Below, in pieces: positions 17,421 to 24,961 of a stretch of DNA of 35,106 nucleotides. This stretch comes from an uncultured Alphaproteobacteria bacterium. GTDB lineage: Bacteria > Pseudomonadota > Alphaproteobacteria > Caulobacterales > Caulobacteraceae. A program made the position numbers and the translations under genes. Position 1 is the first letter of the stretch. Every line of letters begins with the position of its first letter. The stretch spans positions 1 through 35,106 of the forward strand of contig CAIVVM010000067.1 in NCBI GenBank assembly GCA_903909375.1. Reading direction: 5' to 3'. The notes under the pieces were generated by a model that worked only from the letters and a program-made list of their open reading frames with translations, ran no database searches and had not been told where the DNA came from.

Positions 17421-17494
17421 TCTGTCCGCCCGCCTGAACTGCCAATCCGCCTCTCGGATGCCAGTGATATTTCGCGCCGTGTAATTCTCCGGGC

Positions 17495-17508
17495 GTGATA
17501 TAGATCAA
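17495..17508. promoter_or_regulatory. FNR/FixK-like box upstream of the histidine kinase
   Basis: GTGAT-ATAG-ATCAA matches the FNR/FixK consensus TTGAT-N4-ATCAA at nine of ten defined positions. It is centred about 105 bases before the preferred kinase start and 81 bases after the exporter gene. Oxygen-responsive control through a Crp/Fnr-type activator is a reasonable inference. Confidence 0.45.
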
Positions 17509-17606
17509 GTCAGCAGGATGCGAAGTCGGTCATGTTCCGACCAAATGTTGCCTCCTGCCGCTATTTCCTCGCGCAACGCGGGGCGAGGCAACCTGAAAGT
17601 ACATCA

Positions 17607-18665
17607 ATGGTAGTCCATCCTGATGCGAGGCATGGATTGGCGTTTGCGGTCGTCACCTCAGCAACGTCACCGCTCGTACTGCTGAACGGCGACCTCGAAG
17701 TCATAGGGGCGAGCGAAACTTTCTATCGCGCCTTTAATATCGATCCGGACACGTCGCCGGGCCGCCAGATCTTCGACATCGGGCTCGGTGAGTGGGATGT
17801 GCGGCAGTTTCGTTCGCTACTCCTGGCCACCGCTGCGGGCGACGCCCAGATCGACGCCTACGAAATGGACCTGAAGAGCGTGGTGGGTGCGCCCCGTCGC
17901 CTGATCCTGAATGCACAGAGGCTGGACTACGGAGACGCGGCTCACCGCTATCTCCTGCTCTCCATCGCCGATGTGACCGACGCGCGGCTTGCGACAAAGC
18001 TCCAGGATGATCTGTTGCGCGAAAAGGCCATCCTGCTCCAGGAGGTCCAGCATCGCGTCGCCAACAGCCTGCAGATCATCGCCAGTGTCATCCTGCAAAG
18101 CGCCCGCAGGGTGAACTCGGAGGAGACAAGGCGCCATCTCACCGATGCGCACAACCGGGTGATGTCGGTCGCGGCCCTTCAGCAGGAACTCTCGGCGTCC
18201 AGGCTGGGTGCGGTGGATCTGCGCGCCTACTTTACAAGGCTTTGCGAAAGCATCGGCGCGTCCATGATCCGGGATCACGATCGCCTGCTGCTCGAGGTGG
18301 AGGCCGACGACAGCAAGTGCGAGGCGGAGGTCTCCGTGAGCCTCGGACTGATCGTTACCGAACTGGTGATCAATTGCCTGAAACACGCCTTTCCCGATGG
18401 GCGCCCGGGCAAAATCCAGGTGGGCTACAGCTCGCGCGGTCCGAACTGGACGCTTACGATACAGGATAATGGCGTGGGGATGCCCGATGACAAGGCCAGC
18501 GCCAAGCCTGGCCTCGGCACCACCATCGTTGAAGCGTTGGCCAACCAGTTGAATGCGAGCGTTCGCCTGACCGACGCGCATCCTGGAACGATGGTGTCGA
18601 TCGTCCACAACCAGATTGCTGCGGTGGAAGGCGAAAGCGCGCCCGAGGAATGCCTGGCCGTCTAG
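17607..18665 (+). CDS. PAS-domain sensor histidine kinase (HisKA_2/HWE-like)
   Basis: A 352-residue soluble kinase with no membrane span. A PAS-like domain covers about residues 10-125 (LVLLNGDLEVIGASETFYRA). The phosphoacceptor is His149 in LLQEVQHRVANSLQII, the pattern of the HisKA_2/HWE group common in alphaproteobacteria. The ATPase domain shows TELVINCLKHAFP (N box), IQDNGVGMPD and GLGTTIVEAL. Kinases of this kind often feed the PhyR general stress response, but no response regulator is present here. The start at 17607 (MVVHPDAR) is preferred to 17532 because the extra 25 residues are not domain-like; the upstream start has AGGA at 17514 and cannot be excluded. The TAG stop overlaps that of the convergent small gene. 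Confidence 0.88.
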   Translation: MVVHPDARHGLAFAVVTSATSPLVLLNGDLEVIGASETFYRAFNIDPDTSPGRQIFDIGLGEWDVRQFRSLLLATAAGDAQIDAYEMDLKSVVGAPRRLILNAQRLDYGDAAHRYLLLSIADVTDARLATKLQDDLLREKAILLQEVQHRVANSLQIIASVILQSARRVNSEETRRHLTDAHNRVMSVAALQQELSASRLGAVDLRAYFTRLCESIGASMIRDHDRLLLEVEADDSKCEAEVSVSLGLIVTELVINCLKHAFPDGRPGKIQVGYSSRGPNWTLTIQDNGVGMPDDKASAKPGLGTTIVEALANQLNASVRLTDAHPGTMVSIVHNQIAAVEGESAPEECLAV

Positions 18666-18826
18666 GGCCGCATCACGAGCCACGCACCGATCACCGCCAG
18701 TACGGCCAGAACTATGCTGACGCCCAGCACCCACCGCATGTAATCAGTTTTTTGAGCGCCGCGAGCGTCGATGGCCTCAATGGTCTCGCCGTCTCCTCCC
18801 GGGTTCGCTTCTGGGTCGTTCTGCAT
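18662..18826 (-). CDS. Small single-span membrane protein, unknown function
   Basis: A 54-residue protein starting MQNDPEANPGGDGETIEAID and ending WLVMRP. An acidic cytoplasm-like N-terminus (1-25) precedes KTDYMRW and one hydrophobic span (about 33-52). The charge pattern suits a C-tail anchored or single-span inner-membrane protein. Similar short proteins with a DYMRWVLGVS-like stretch are, from memory, widespread hypothetical proteins in Caulobacteraceae. The stop (CTA on the plus strand, 18662-18664) overlaps the kinase stop (18663-18665) in the palindrome CTAG. No strong ribosome binding site is visible, so expression is uncertain. Confidence 0.65.
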   Translation of the reverse strand: MQNDPEANPGGDGETIEAIDARGAQKTDYMRWVLGVSIVLAVLAVIGAWLVMRP

Positions 18827-18852
18827 GCGGGATGAACGCGGAAGGTCGATAT

Positions 18853-18868
18853 TGGATGCATGCGTCCA
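18853..18868. promoter_or_regulatory. Imperfect palindrome in a divergent gap
   Basis: TGGATGCATGCGTCCA is symmetric at 14 of 16 positions. It lies between the small membrane-protein gene (start 18826, minus) and the metallo-hydrolase gene (start 18942, plus), a place where an operator could act on both. No regulator is suggested by the sequence. Confidence 0.3.
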
Positions 18869-18941
18869 CCGACCGGGACAGGTTTACCGCAGCGGCTAAA
18901 AGCCCTTAGGGTCACGTCGACAGGAAGCAGGGGAGGGCGTG

Positions 18942-19799
18942 ATGCTCAGTTGGCAGGTCGGTGCGGTGAAGGTCACGCGCATCCAGGAAATGCAGGTTCC
19001 GATTCCCGGCGGTCCGGACGGCGGTTTTATCGCCGAAGCGACGGCGCCGGCCCTGCGCGCCATTCCATGGCTCTATCCGAATTTCGTGAACGACCAGGAC
19101 CAGATGCTGCTGTCGATCCATGCCCTGCTGGTCGAGGCGCCGGGCCTGCGTCTGGTGGTCGACACCTGCGTTGGCAACGACAAGCCTCGCAGCCTCACGG
19201 GCGGCAATCCACTGGCGACGAAGTTCCTCGAGGCATTCGCCGATGCCGGCTGGACCCGGGAGAGCGTTGACGCGGTGATCTGCACCCACATGCATGTTGA
19301 CCACGTGGGCTGGAACACCATGCTGGTGGACGGCAAGTTCGTGCCGACCTTCCCCAATGCCCGTTACCTGCTGGGGCGCATGGAGTTCGAGCACTGGAGC
19401 GCCGAGGGCGATGCGGAGCAGCAGGCGATCCTTGCGGACTCTGTGCAGCCGATCCTGGACGCCGGCCTCGCGGAGTTCGTGGGTCTGGACCACGTGGTGT
19501 CGCCCAACGTGCGCCTGGTTCCGACCACTGGCCACACGCCCGGCCACGTCAGCGTGCTGATCGAGTCTGACGGCGAGAGCGCGATCATCACCGGCGACAT
19601 GAGCCACCACCCCTGCCAACTCGCCCACCCGGAATGGTCGCCGTCGTTCGACAGCGACAAGAAGGCCGCCGCCGTCACGCGGGCTCGCATGTTCGCCGAG
19701 TGGGCTGACGCCGAGCATCTGGTGATCGGTACGCACTATGCCGAGCCGACGGCGGGCCATATCCGCCGAGACGGCGCGGCTTTCCGTTTCGAGACGTGA
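18942..19799 (+). CDS. Metallo-beta-lactamase-fold hydrolase
   Basis: A 285-residue cytoplasmic metal hydrolase. The metal-binding motif THMHVDHVGWN gives His116, His118, Asp120 and His121. His198 or His202 (TTGHTPGHVS), Asp219 (ITGDMSHHP) and a C-terminal GTHYAEP histidine complete the site. The layout resembles the lactonase/quorum-quenching and related esterase branch (AttM/AiiA-like), but the substrate cannot be assigned. The ATG at 18942 is 5 bases after GGGAGG. A GTG directly before it (18939) is an alternative. It precedes the solute-binding lipoprotein gene by 14 bases. Confidence 0.88.
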   Translation: MLSWQVGAVKVTRIQEMQVPIPGGPDGGFIAEATAPALRAIPWLYPNFVNDQDQMLLSIHALLVEAPGLRLVVDTCVGNDKPRSLTGGNPLATKFLEAFADAGWTRESVDAVICTHMHVDHVGWNTMLVDGKFVPTFPNARYLLGRMEFEHWSAEGDAEQQAILADSVQPILDAGLAEFVGLDHVVSPNVRLVPTTGHTPGHVSVLIESDGESAIITGDMSHHPCQLAHPEWSPSFDSDKKAAAVTRARMFAEWADAEHLVIGTHYAEPTAGHIRRDGAAFRFET

Positions 19800-19813
19800 T
19801 GTTGCGCTGATCC

Positions 19814-21454
19814 ATGCGGCGCGCGATCCTGTTCGGGCTGTTGCTGGGCGCCATCGCCACCGGCCTCACCGGATGTGGAGGCAGTTCGTCGCGCCCGACC
19901 TGTCCGGCGGGCCAGAGCTGCCTGCTGTACGGGAACCAGTCCGAACCGGAAACGCTGGATCCTGCCAAGGCAACCGGTGTCTGGGAAACCCGCATCATCG
20001 GGCAGCTTTCGGAGGGCCTGACGCGCCGGGGTGCGGATGGGAAGGTGGGTCCGGGCGTCGCGCGATCCTGGACCGTCAGCCCTGACGGCCTGGTCTGGAC
20101 CTTCAAGCTCCGCAACACAAAGTGGTCGGATGGCGTCCCGCTGACGGCGGGCGACTTTGTGTATGGCATCGGCCGCACGGTTTCGCCCCGGACCGCGTCA
20201 CAGAGCGCGTTTCTGCTCTATCCGATCCTCAATGCGCAGGCGGTCGCCAGCGGGGCAAAGCCCCTGGAGGCCCTGGGCGTCGAGGCGCCGGCGCCTGACA
20301 CCGTGATCATCCGCCTGGAACATCCCTGGCCCACCTTGCCCAGCTGGACTGCCGACCGGACCATGCGTCCCGCGCCGCGGCATGTCATTGCCAAGCTTGG
20401 AGACGGCTGGGTAAAGCCGGGGAGCTACATCGGCAACGGGCCCTATACTCTGAAATCCTGGCGCCTGGGCGACAGGATCGTCCTGCGCCGGAACCCCAAC
20501 TACTGGGCTGAGCCGGCCTGCTTCGAGGAAGTCGCCTTCTATCCCACGACCGATCCGGTGACCGCCGAGCGCCAGGTCAGGAACAGCGAACTCGACCTCA
20601 ATCTCGGCGTTCAGTCGAACCGCCTGCGCTATCTGAGCCGAGCGGACCAGATGCCGGACTATGTGCGGTCGAACCCGATCACCGCGATCACCTATTTGCC
20701 ATTCAACCTGACGGACGTTCCGGCCTTGCGTGATGTCCGGGTGCGACGCGCGCTCAGCATGTCCATCGACCGGGCCTTCATCACCGACAAGCTGCTGGCA
20801 GGGGGACAGGTTCCGGCTACCAACTTCCTGCCGCCGGGCCTTGAGGACTACACGTCCACCGCTCAGCCCTACTGGGCCGGATTGACCTTAGCGCGGCGCC
20901 AGGCCGAAGCGAAGCGATTGCTGCTGGCGGCCGGTTATGGCCCGCAAAGACCTCTTGCGCTCACCCTGAAGCACATGAGCGGCGGCGATGTCGCGGTGGT
21001 TGTCCCGGCGATACAGGCGGACTGGGCCGCCATCGGCGTCAGGGTCGCTCTCGAACAGAATGAAACCCAGGTCGCCTACGCGGCCTACGAGAACCGGGAC
21101 TTCGAGATCGGGACTGCGGGCTGGATCAGTTTTGACGCCCTGAACTTTCTGGACCTGCTGCGGTCCAGTTCGGGAGGGCAGAACTACGGGCGTTACAACA
21201 ACCCGACCTATGACCGTCTGGTCAAGTCCGCCCAGTACGAGCCTAACGACGCGCGTCGCCGCGCCTTGATGGGCCAAGCCGAGCAGATCCTGCTGGACGA
21301 CGCCGCCATCGCCCCGCTCTATGTGGGGTCGGCCCGCAATCTGGTGTCGCCGTCCCTGACCGGCTGGATCGACAATCCTATGGACTTCCACCCTGCTGAC
21401 CGTGTTTGTCGCCGTCCGGAGCAGGTGCCGGTCGGCGTGGGGCGCACGCCATGA
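19814..21454 (+). CDS. Oligopeptide-type ABC transporter solute-binding lipoprotein
   Basis: A 546-residue exported lipoprotein of the SBP_bac_5 (OppA/DppA) family. The signal peptide ends in the lipobox LTGC with Cys21 as lipidation site. The family signature SEPETLDPAKATGVWETRIIGQL and SWTVSPDGLVWTFKLR, and later RRALSMSIDRAFITDKLL, are clear. These proteins capture peptides or other bulky solutes for an ABC importer. No permease or ATPase gene is nearby, so it must use a distant transporter or act otherwise. The start at the ATG of MRRAILFG is preceded by no obvious strong ribosome binding site, and the gene is 14 bases from the upstream hydrolase gene, so coupling is possible. Confidence 0.9.
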   Translation: MRRAILFGLLLGAIATGLTGCGGSSSRPTCPAGQSCLLYGNQSEPETLDPAKATGVWETRIIGQLSEGLTRRGADGKVGPGVARSWTVSPDGLVWTFKLRNTKWSDGVPLTAGDFVYGIGRTVSPRTASQSAFLLYPILNAQAVASGAKPLEALGVEAPAPDTVIIRLEHPWPTLPSWTADRTMRPAPRHVIAKLGDGWVKPGSYIGNGPYTLKSWRLGDRIVLRRNPNYWAEPACFEEVAFYPTTDPVTAERQVRNSELDLNLGVQSNRLRYLSRADQMPDYVRSNPITAITYLPFNLTDVPALRDVRVRRALSMSIDRAFITDKLLAGGQVPATNFLPPGLEDYTSTAQPYWAGLTLARRQAEAKRLLLAAGYGPQRPLALTLKHMSGGDVAVVVPAIQADWAAIGVRVALEQNETQVAYAAYENRDFEIGTAGWISFDALNFLDLLRSSSGGQNYGRYNNPTYDRLVKSAQYEPNDARRRALMGQAEQILLDDAAIAPLYVGSARNLVSPSLTGWIDNPMDFHPADRVCRRPEQVPVGVGRTP

Positions 21455-21491
21455 TCAACGACCAACAAGACCCTTCAGGAACTTCGAGACC

Positions 21492-22058
21492 ATGGAACTG
21501 ATCCTCATCCGCCACGGCCTTCCGGAACGCCGGCACGACACGGCTGACCCGCCGTTGGCCGTCGCAGGCGTTGAACAGGCCCAGCGTGTCGCCGCCTGGC
21601 TTGCGGACGAAAGGGTTGACGCCGTCTTCGCCTCGACGATGCGCCGTGCGATCCAGACGGCTGAGCCCTTTGCGACCCAGGTCGGGCATGCCGTGACCCA
21701 GCACGACGGGATTGCCGAATTCGACCGCGGTTCCGGGCGCTACATCCCGATGGAAGAATTGAAGCGCGACAACTACGAGGCCTGGCTGGCCATGGCGCAG
21801 GGTGAACACGGGGTCGATATCGGCGTATTCCACGCGACCGTTGTCGCCGCCCTGGAGGAGATCGTCGAGAGCCACGCCGGCAAGCGGGTCGCTGTCTTCT
21901 GCCACGGTGGGGTGATCAATGTCTGGACGGCCCACGTGCTGGGCATGACGCCGCGGCTGTTCTTCGAGCCGGATTACACCTCGATCCATCGCTTCATGTG
22001 CGCCCGCAGCGGCCAGCGCAATGTGGTCAGCCTGAACGAGCGCGCTCACTTGCGTTGA
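21492..22058 (+). CDS. Histidine phosphatase family protein
   Basis: A 188-residue protein of the phosphoglycerate-mutase-like superfamily. The catalytic phosphohistidine is His8 in LILIRHGLPERR. The second histidine is in VAVFCHGGVINVW, and the acid region is AEFDRGSGRYIPMEEL. Substrate range in this family is broad (sugar phosphates, phosphoproteins, cobalamin precursors), so none is claimed. The ATG at 21492 fits the family, which begins right at the RHG strand; residues upstream are out-of-domain. AGGA at 21477-21480 is the only ribosome binding site candidate, spaced about 11 bases. It lies 37 bases after the lipoprotein gene. The 168 bases after it (22059-22226) hold nothing I recognise. 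Confidence 0.88.
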   Translation: MELILIRHGLPERRHDTADPPLAVAGVEQAQRVAAWLADERVDAVFASTMRRAIQTAEPFATQVGHAVTQHDGIAEFDRGSGRYIPMEELKRDNYEAWLAMAQGEHGVDIGVFHATVVAALEEIVESHAGKRVAVFCHGGVINVWTAHVLGMTPRLFFEPDYTSIHRFMCARSGQRNVVSLNERAHLR

Positions 22059-22226
22059 CCCTGTGCGATTTCAGCCGGGTGTTGCGACAAGCCGGGGACA
22101 TCTCCGGCGCATCGGTGGTCTGCTTTAATGGCTTGGCCGTGACCGAGGTTTGGTCTTGTGTGACGCAGGGGCGACGTGGTCCTTTCGCGGCGAACCCCGT
22201 CAGAGGGTCACTCGAGGGCGGACCGA

Positions 22227-23465
22227 ATGGCAGACTATGACCTGATCATTGTGGGTGGCGGAATCGGCGGCTCAGCGCTGGCTCAGGTAATGGCCGGGGC
22301 GGGGCGCACGGTGCTCTTGCTGGAACAGTCCGAGGTCTACGAGGACCGGGTTCGCGGCGAATGGATTGCGCCTTGGGGCGTAGAGGAGGTCCAGCGCGTC
22401 GGCCTCTACAGGCTCCTGATGTCTGCTGGCGGTCATCACGTGACCCGCCACATCACCTATGACGAAGACGTGGATCCAGACGCCGCCGAGGCGGAGATCC
22501 TGCCGCTGGGCATCTTCCGGCCGGGCATCTCGGGGCCGCTGTGCCTGGGGCATCCAACCCACTGCCAGACACTCTTCGATGCGGCAAAGACGGCCGGCGC
22601 GGAGGCGTTGCGCGGCGTGAGCGTGGAGGCCGTGACGCCGGGCGCTGCGCCGTCGGTGACCTTCGAGCATGCAGGAGAGGTTCGAACGGCGACGGCCCGG
22701 CTGGTGATCGGCGCGGACGGCCGGACGTCGATGGTGCGCGAGGCGGCCGGCATCACGCTGCATCAGGACAAGCCGCATCACTGGTTTGCGGGGCTGCTGG
22801 TGGAAGGCGCCGTAGGCTGGGCGGACGACCTGCAGGCGATCGGGACGGAAGGCGACTTCGGCTTCCTGGCCTTTCCTCAGGGCGACGGTAAGGTCAGGGT
22901 CTATGGCGGCTATGCGCTGGAGGATGCGAGACGGTTCTCGGGTCCGGATGGCCCGCGCCGCTTTCTCGATGCCTTTGCGGTGAACTGCTGTCCGGCGAAC
23001 CGTCACCTCGTGGAAGGCCGGCCGGCAGGGCCCCTGTTCAGCTATCTCAATGCTGACAGCTGGACCGATGCGCCTCTCGCGGAGGGGGTCGTCCTCATCG
23101 GGGACGCTGCTGGCTGGAATGATCCGATCATTGGCCAGGGTCTTTCGATCACCTATCGGGACGTCCGGATTGTCAGCGAGATCCTGCTGGCCGGCGAGGA
23201 CTGGTCCATGGCGGCCTTTGCATCCTATGCCGATGAGCGCACCGAGCGGATGCGCCGGCTGCGGTTCGCCGCCAGCCTGACCTCGGCCCTCGACATGGAG
23301 TTCGGCGAGGCGGGCCGGGCGCTTCGCCACAGTTATCACCTGCGCGGCGCGGCCGATCCGAGCCTGAAGGCGCACGCCATGGTGGCCATGGCTGGTCCGG
23401 AAGTCCTGCCGCCCGAAGTCTTCACCGAGGCACACCGCGCCCGGGTGCTGGAGCGTGAGGCATGA
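22227..23465 (+). CDS. FAD-dependent monooxygenase/oxidoreductase (PHBH fold)
   Basis: A 412-residue flavoprotein. The dinucleotide-binding GGGIGG is at residues 10-15, followed by an acidic strand end LLEQ. The second FAD motif is LIGDAAGWNDPIIGQG, with Gly-Asp at 292-293, and VIGADGRTSMVR is the DG motif of aromatic hydroxylase-type enzymes. It should hydroxylate or epoxidise an organic substrate with NAD(P)H; the substrate is unknown. The start at 22227 (MADYDLIIVG) is set by the FAD motif and by GGCGGA just upstream. It overlaps the next gene by ATGA (23462-23465), the first link of a coupled gene series. Confidence 0.88.
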   Translation: MADYDLIIVGGGIGGSALAQVMAGAGRTVLLLEQSEVYEDRVRGEWIAPWGVEEVQRVGLYRLLMSAGGHHVTRHITYDEDVDPDAAEAEILPLGIFRPGISGPLCLGHPTHCQTLFDAAKTAGAEALRGVSVEAVTPGAAPSVTFEHAGEVRTATARLVIGADGRTSMVREAAGITLHQDKPHHWFAGLLVEGAVGWADDLQAIGTEGDFGFLAFPQGDGKVRVYGGYALEDARRFSGPDGPRRFLDAFAVNCCPANRHLVEGRPAGPLFSYLNADSWTDAPLAEGVVLIGDAAGWNDPIIGQGLSITYRDVRIVSEILLAGEDWSMAAFASYADERTERMRRLRFAASLTSALDMEFGEAGRALRHSYHLRGAADPSLKAHAMVAMAGPEVLPPEVFTEAHRARVLEREA

Positions 23466-23818
23466 TCGACATCATCGACTTCAATGACCGGTGGCTGAAG
23501 GCCTGGTCCGACAAGGATGTGGCGGGGTTGCTGGGCTTCTACGCTTCGGATTGCGTCTACAAGGACGCCCAGACAGCTGCCGGCCTTGTCGGACATGAGG
23601 CGCTGGGCGGCTATCTTACCGGCCTGTTCGCCGCCATGCCGCCAACGGTCTATACGCCGGAGGAGACCTGGGCCATCGACGGCGGTTACTGCGGTCGCTG
23701 GTACGCGGCCATGGGTCCCGGCGGGGCGGCGGGACGACTGCGCGGTTTCGATCTTGTGATCCTCAAGGGTGACCAGATTGCACTGAACGAGGTCTACATT
23801 CACCAGATGCCAGCATGA
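23462..23818 (+). CDS. SnoaL-like / NTF2-fold protein
   Basis: A 118-residue protein with the cone-shaped NTF2-like fold pattern: IDFNDRWLKAWSDKDVAGLLGFYASDCVYKD at the start, an AIDGGYCGRWYAAMGPGG strand pair, and FDLVILKGDQIALNEVYIHQMP at the end. Members act as polyketide cyclases, limonene-1,2-epoxide hydrolases or ketosteroid isomerases. After an FAD monooxygenase an epoxide hydrolase or isomerase role is attractive but unproven. It overlaps both neighbours by ATGA (23462-23465 and 23815-23818), so stoichiometric, coupled translation is likely. Confidence 0.82.
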   Translation: MIDIIDFNDRWLKAWSDKDVAGLLGFYASDCVYKDAQTAAGLVGHEALGGYLTGLFAAMPPTVYTPEETWAIDGGYCGRWYAAMGPGGAAGRLRGFDLVILKGDQIALNEVYIHQMPA

Positions 23819-24891
23819 CGCCCGATATCCGCCGCCCGGAGGCCATCGATACCGACTGGTTGACCCGGGTGCTTCAGCACGCCGGTGTTGACGCCGTGGT
23901 CTCGTCTTTCACCGCGGGGGGAATTGGCACGGGCCAGATCGGCGACAGCGTCCGGTTCAAGCTGACCTACGCCCGCGCCGCGCCCGATGCGCCCGCGTCG
24001 CTCGTCGGCAAGTTCCCGGCGGCCAACGACGCCAGTCGCGGTACGGGCGTGATGCTGGGAAACTATCTGCGTGAGGTCAGATTCTACCAGCAACTGGCTG
24101 AAAAGGCGTTGGTTCAGACCCCTCGTGTCTGGTTCACCGATGTCGAGGAGGCCACCGGCGAATTTGTGCTGATGATGGAAGACCTGGCGCCGGCAACGCA
24201 AGGCGACCAGCTGAAAGGGGTCAGTCTTGACCAGGCGCGACTGGCCATGGTTCAGGCCGCGCGACTTCATGCTTCGTTCTGGGCAGACGACAGCTTGAAT
24301 GAGCTGTCGTGGGTCTCGGGTTCAAGGGCCGCCCCGGCAAGCCCGGTTTCTCCGGAATTTGTCGGCGGCCTCTGGCAGGGATTTTGCGCCCGTTACGGTG
24401 ATCGCCTGAGACCGGAGTCAATCGTCGTCGGGGAGGCGATCTCGGCGCGCTGGGGGAGGATGGGCGAGATCTACGATGGGCCCCGCTGTCTCACGCACAA
24501 CGACTTTCGACCGGACAACATGATGTTCGGGACCGCAGCGGGGGGCCATCCGCTGACCATTCTGGACTGGCAATCCTTCGCCTATGGCGCCGGCTCCATG
24601 GACGTCGCCTACTTCCTGGCGGGTGCGCTGAAACCGGAGGAACGCCGGGCTGCGGAGCCGGAACTTCTGGGGCTCTATCACCGGACCCTCACGGATCTCG
24701 GCGTCACCGGTTACAGCCTCGATGACCTGCGCCACCACTACCGGCACGGCGCCTTCACCCTCTTCCTGACCGCCTTTTTCGCCGCGATGGTGGTGGAACA
24801 GACGGCGCGGGGTGACGAAATGTTTCTGCAGATGGTCGGCGGGGCGACGACCCACATTCATGATCATCAGGCGCTCGATCTGTTGCGCTGA
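23815..24891 (+). CDS. Ecdysteroid-kinase-like / APH-fold phosphotransferase
   Basis: A 358-residue kinase-fold protein. The catalytic loop is LTHNDFRPDNMMF (HxDxxxxN) and the metal-binding motif is ILDWQSFAYG, replacing the DFD/DFQ of relatives. An N-terminal lobe with LVGKFPAAND carries the ATP-binding lysine, and EFVLMMEDLAPA is the hinge. The pattern is nearer to the EcKinase family (ecdysteroid 22-kinases and bacterial relatives) than to aminoglycoside resistance enzymes. A small hydroxylated metabolite, such as a sterol- or terpenoid-like alcohol, is a possible substrate. It overlaps the SnoaL-like gene by ATGA, so it works with the FAD monooxygenase system. Drug resistance is not indicated. 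Confidence 0.83.
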   Translation: MTPDIRRPEAIDTDWLTRVLQHAGVDAVVSSFTAGGIGTGQIGDSVRFKLTYARAAPDAPASLVGKFPAANDASRGTGVMLGNYLREVRFYQQLAEKALVQTPRVWFTDVEEATGEFVLMMEDLAPATQGDQLKGVSLDQARLAMVQAARLHASFWADDSLNELSWVSGSRAAPASPVSPEFVGGLWQGFCARYGDRLRPESIVVGEAISARWGRMGEIYDGPRCLTHNDFRPDNMMFGTAAGGHPLTILDWQSFAYGAGSMDVAYFLAGALKPEERRAAEPELLGLYHRTLTDLGVTGYSLDDLRHHYRHGAFTLFLTAFFAAMVVEQTARGDEMFLQMVGGATTHIHDHQALDLLR

Positions 24892-24961
24892 GCCGGATTT
24901 GCGTTAGGCGACTTAACGCTGTTCAGTTATCTGGCGGACATCGAGATCGGGGCGAAACGAT

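Noticed and set aside
23815..24891. Aminoglycoside resistance phosphotransferase
   Set aside because: The kinase motifs fit the broad APH/EcKinase fold, but the neighbours and motif details favour a metabolic small-molecule kinase, with nothing pointing to antibiotic resistance.
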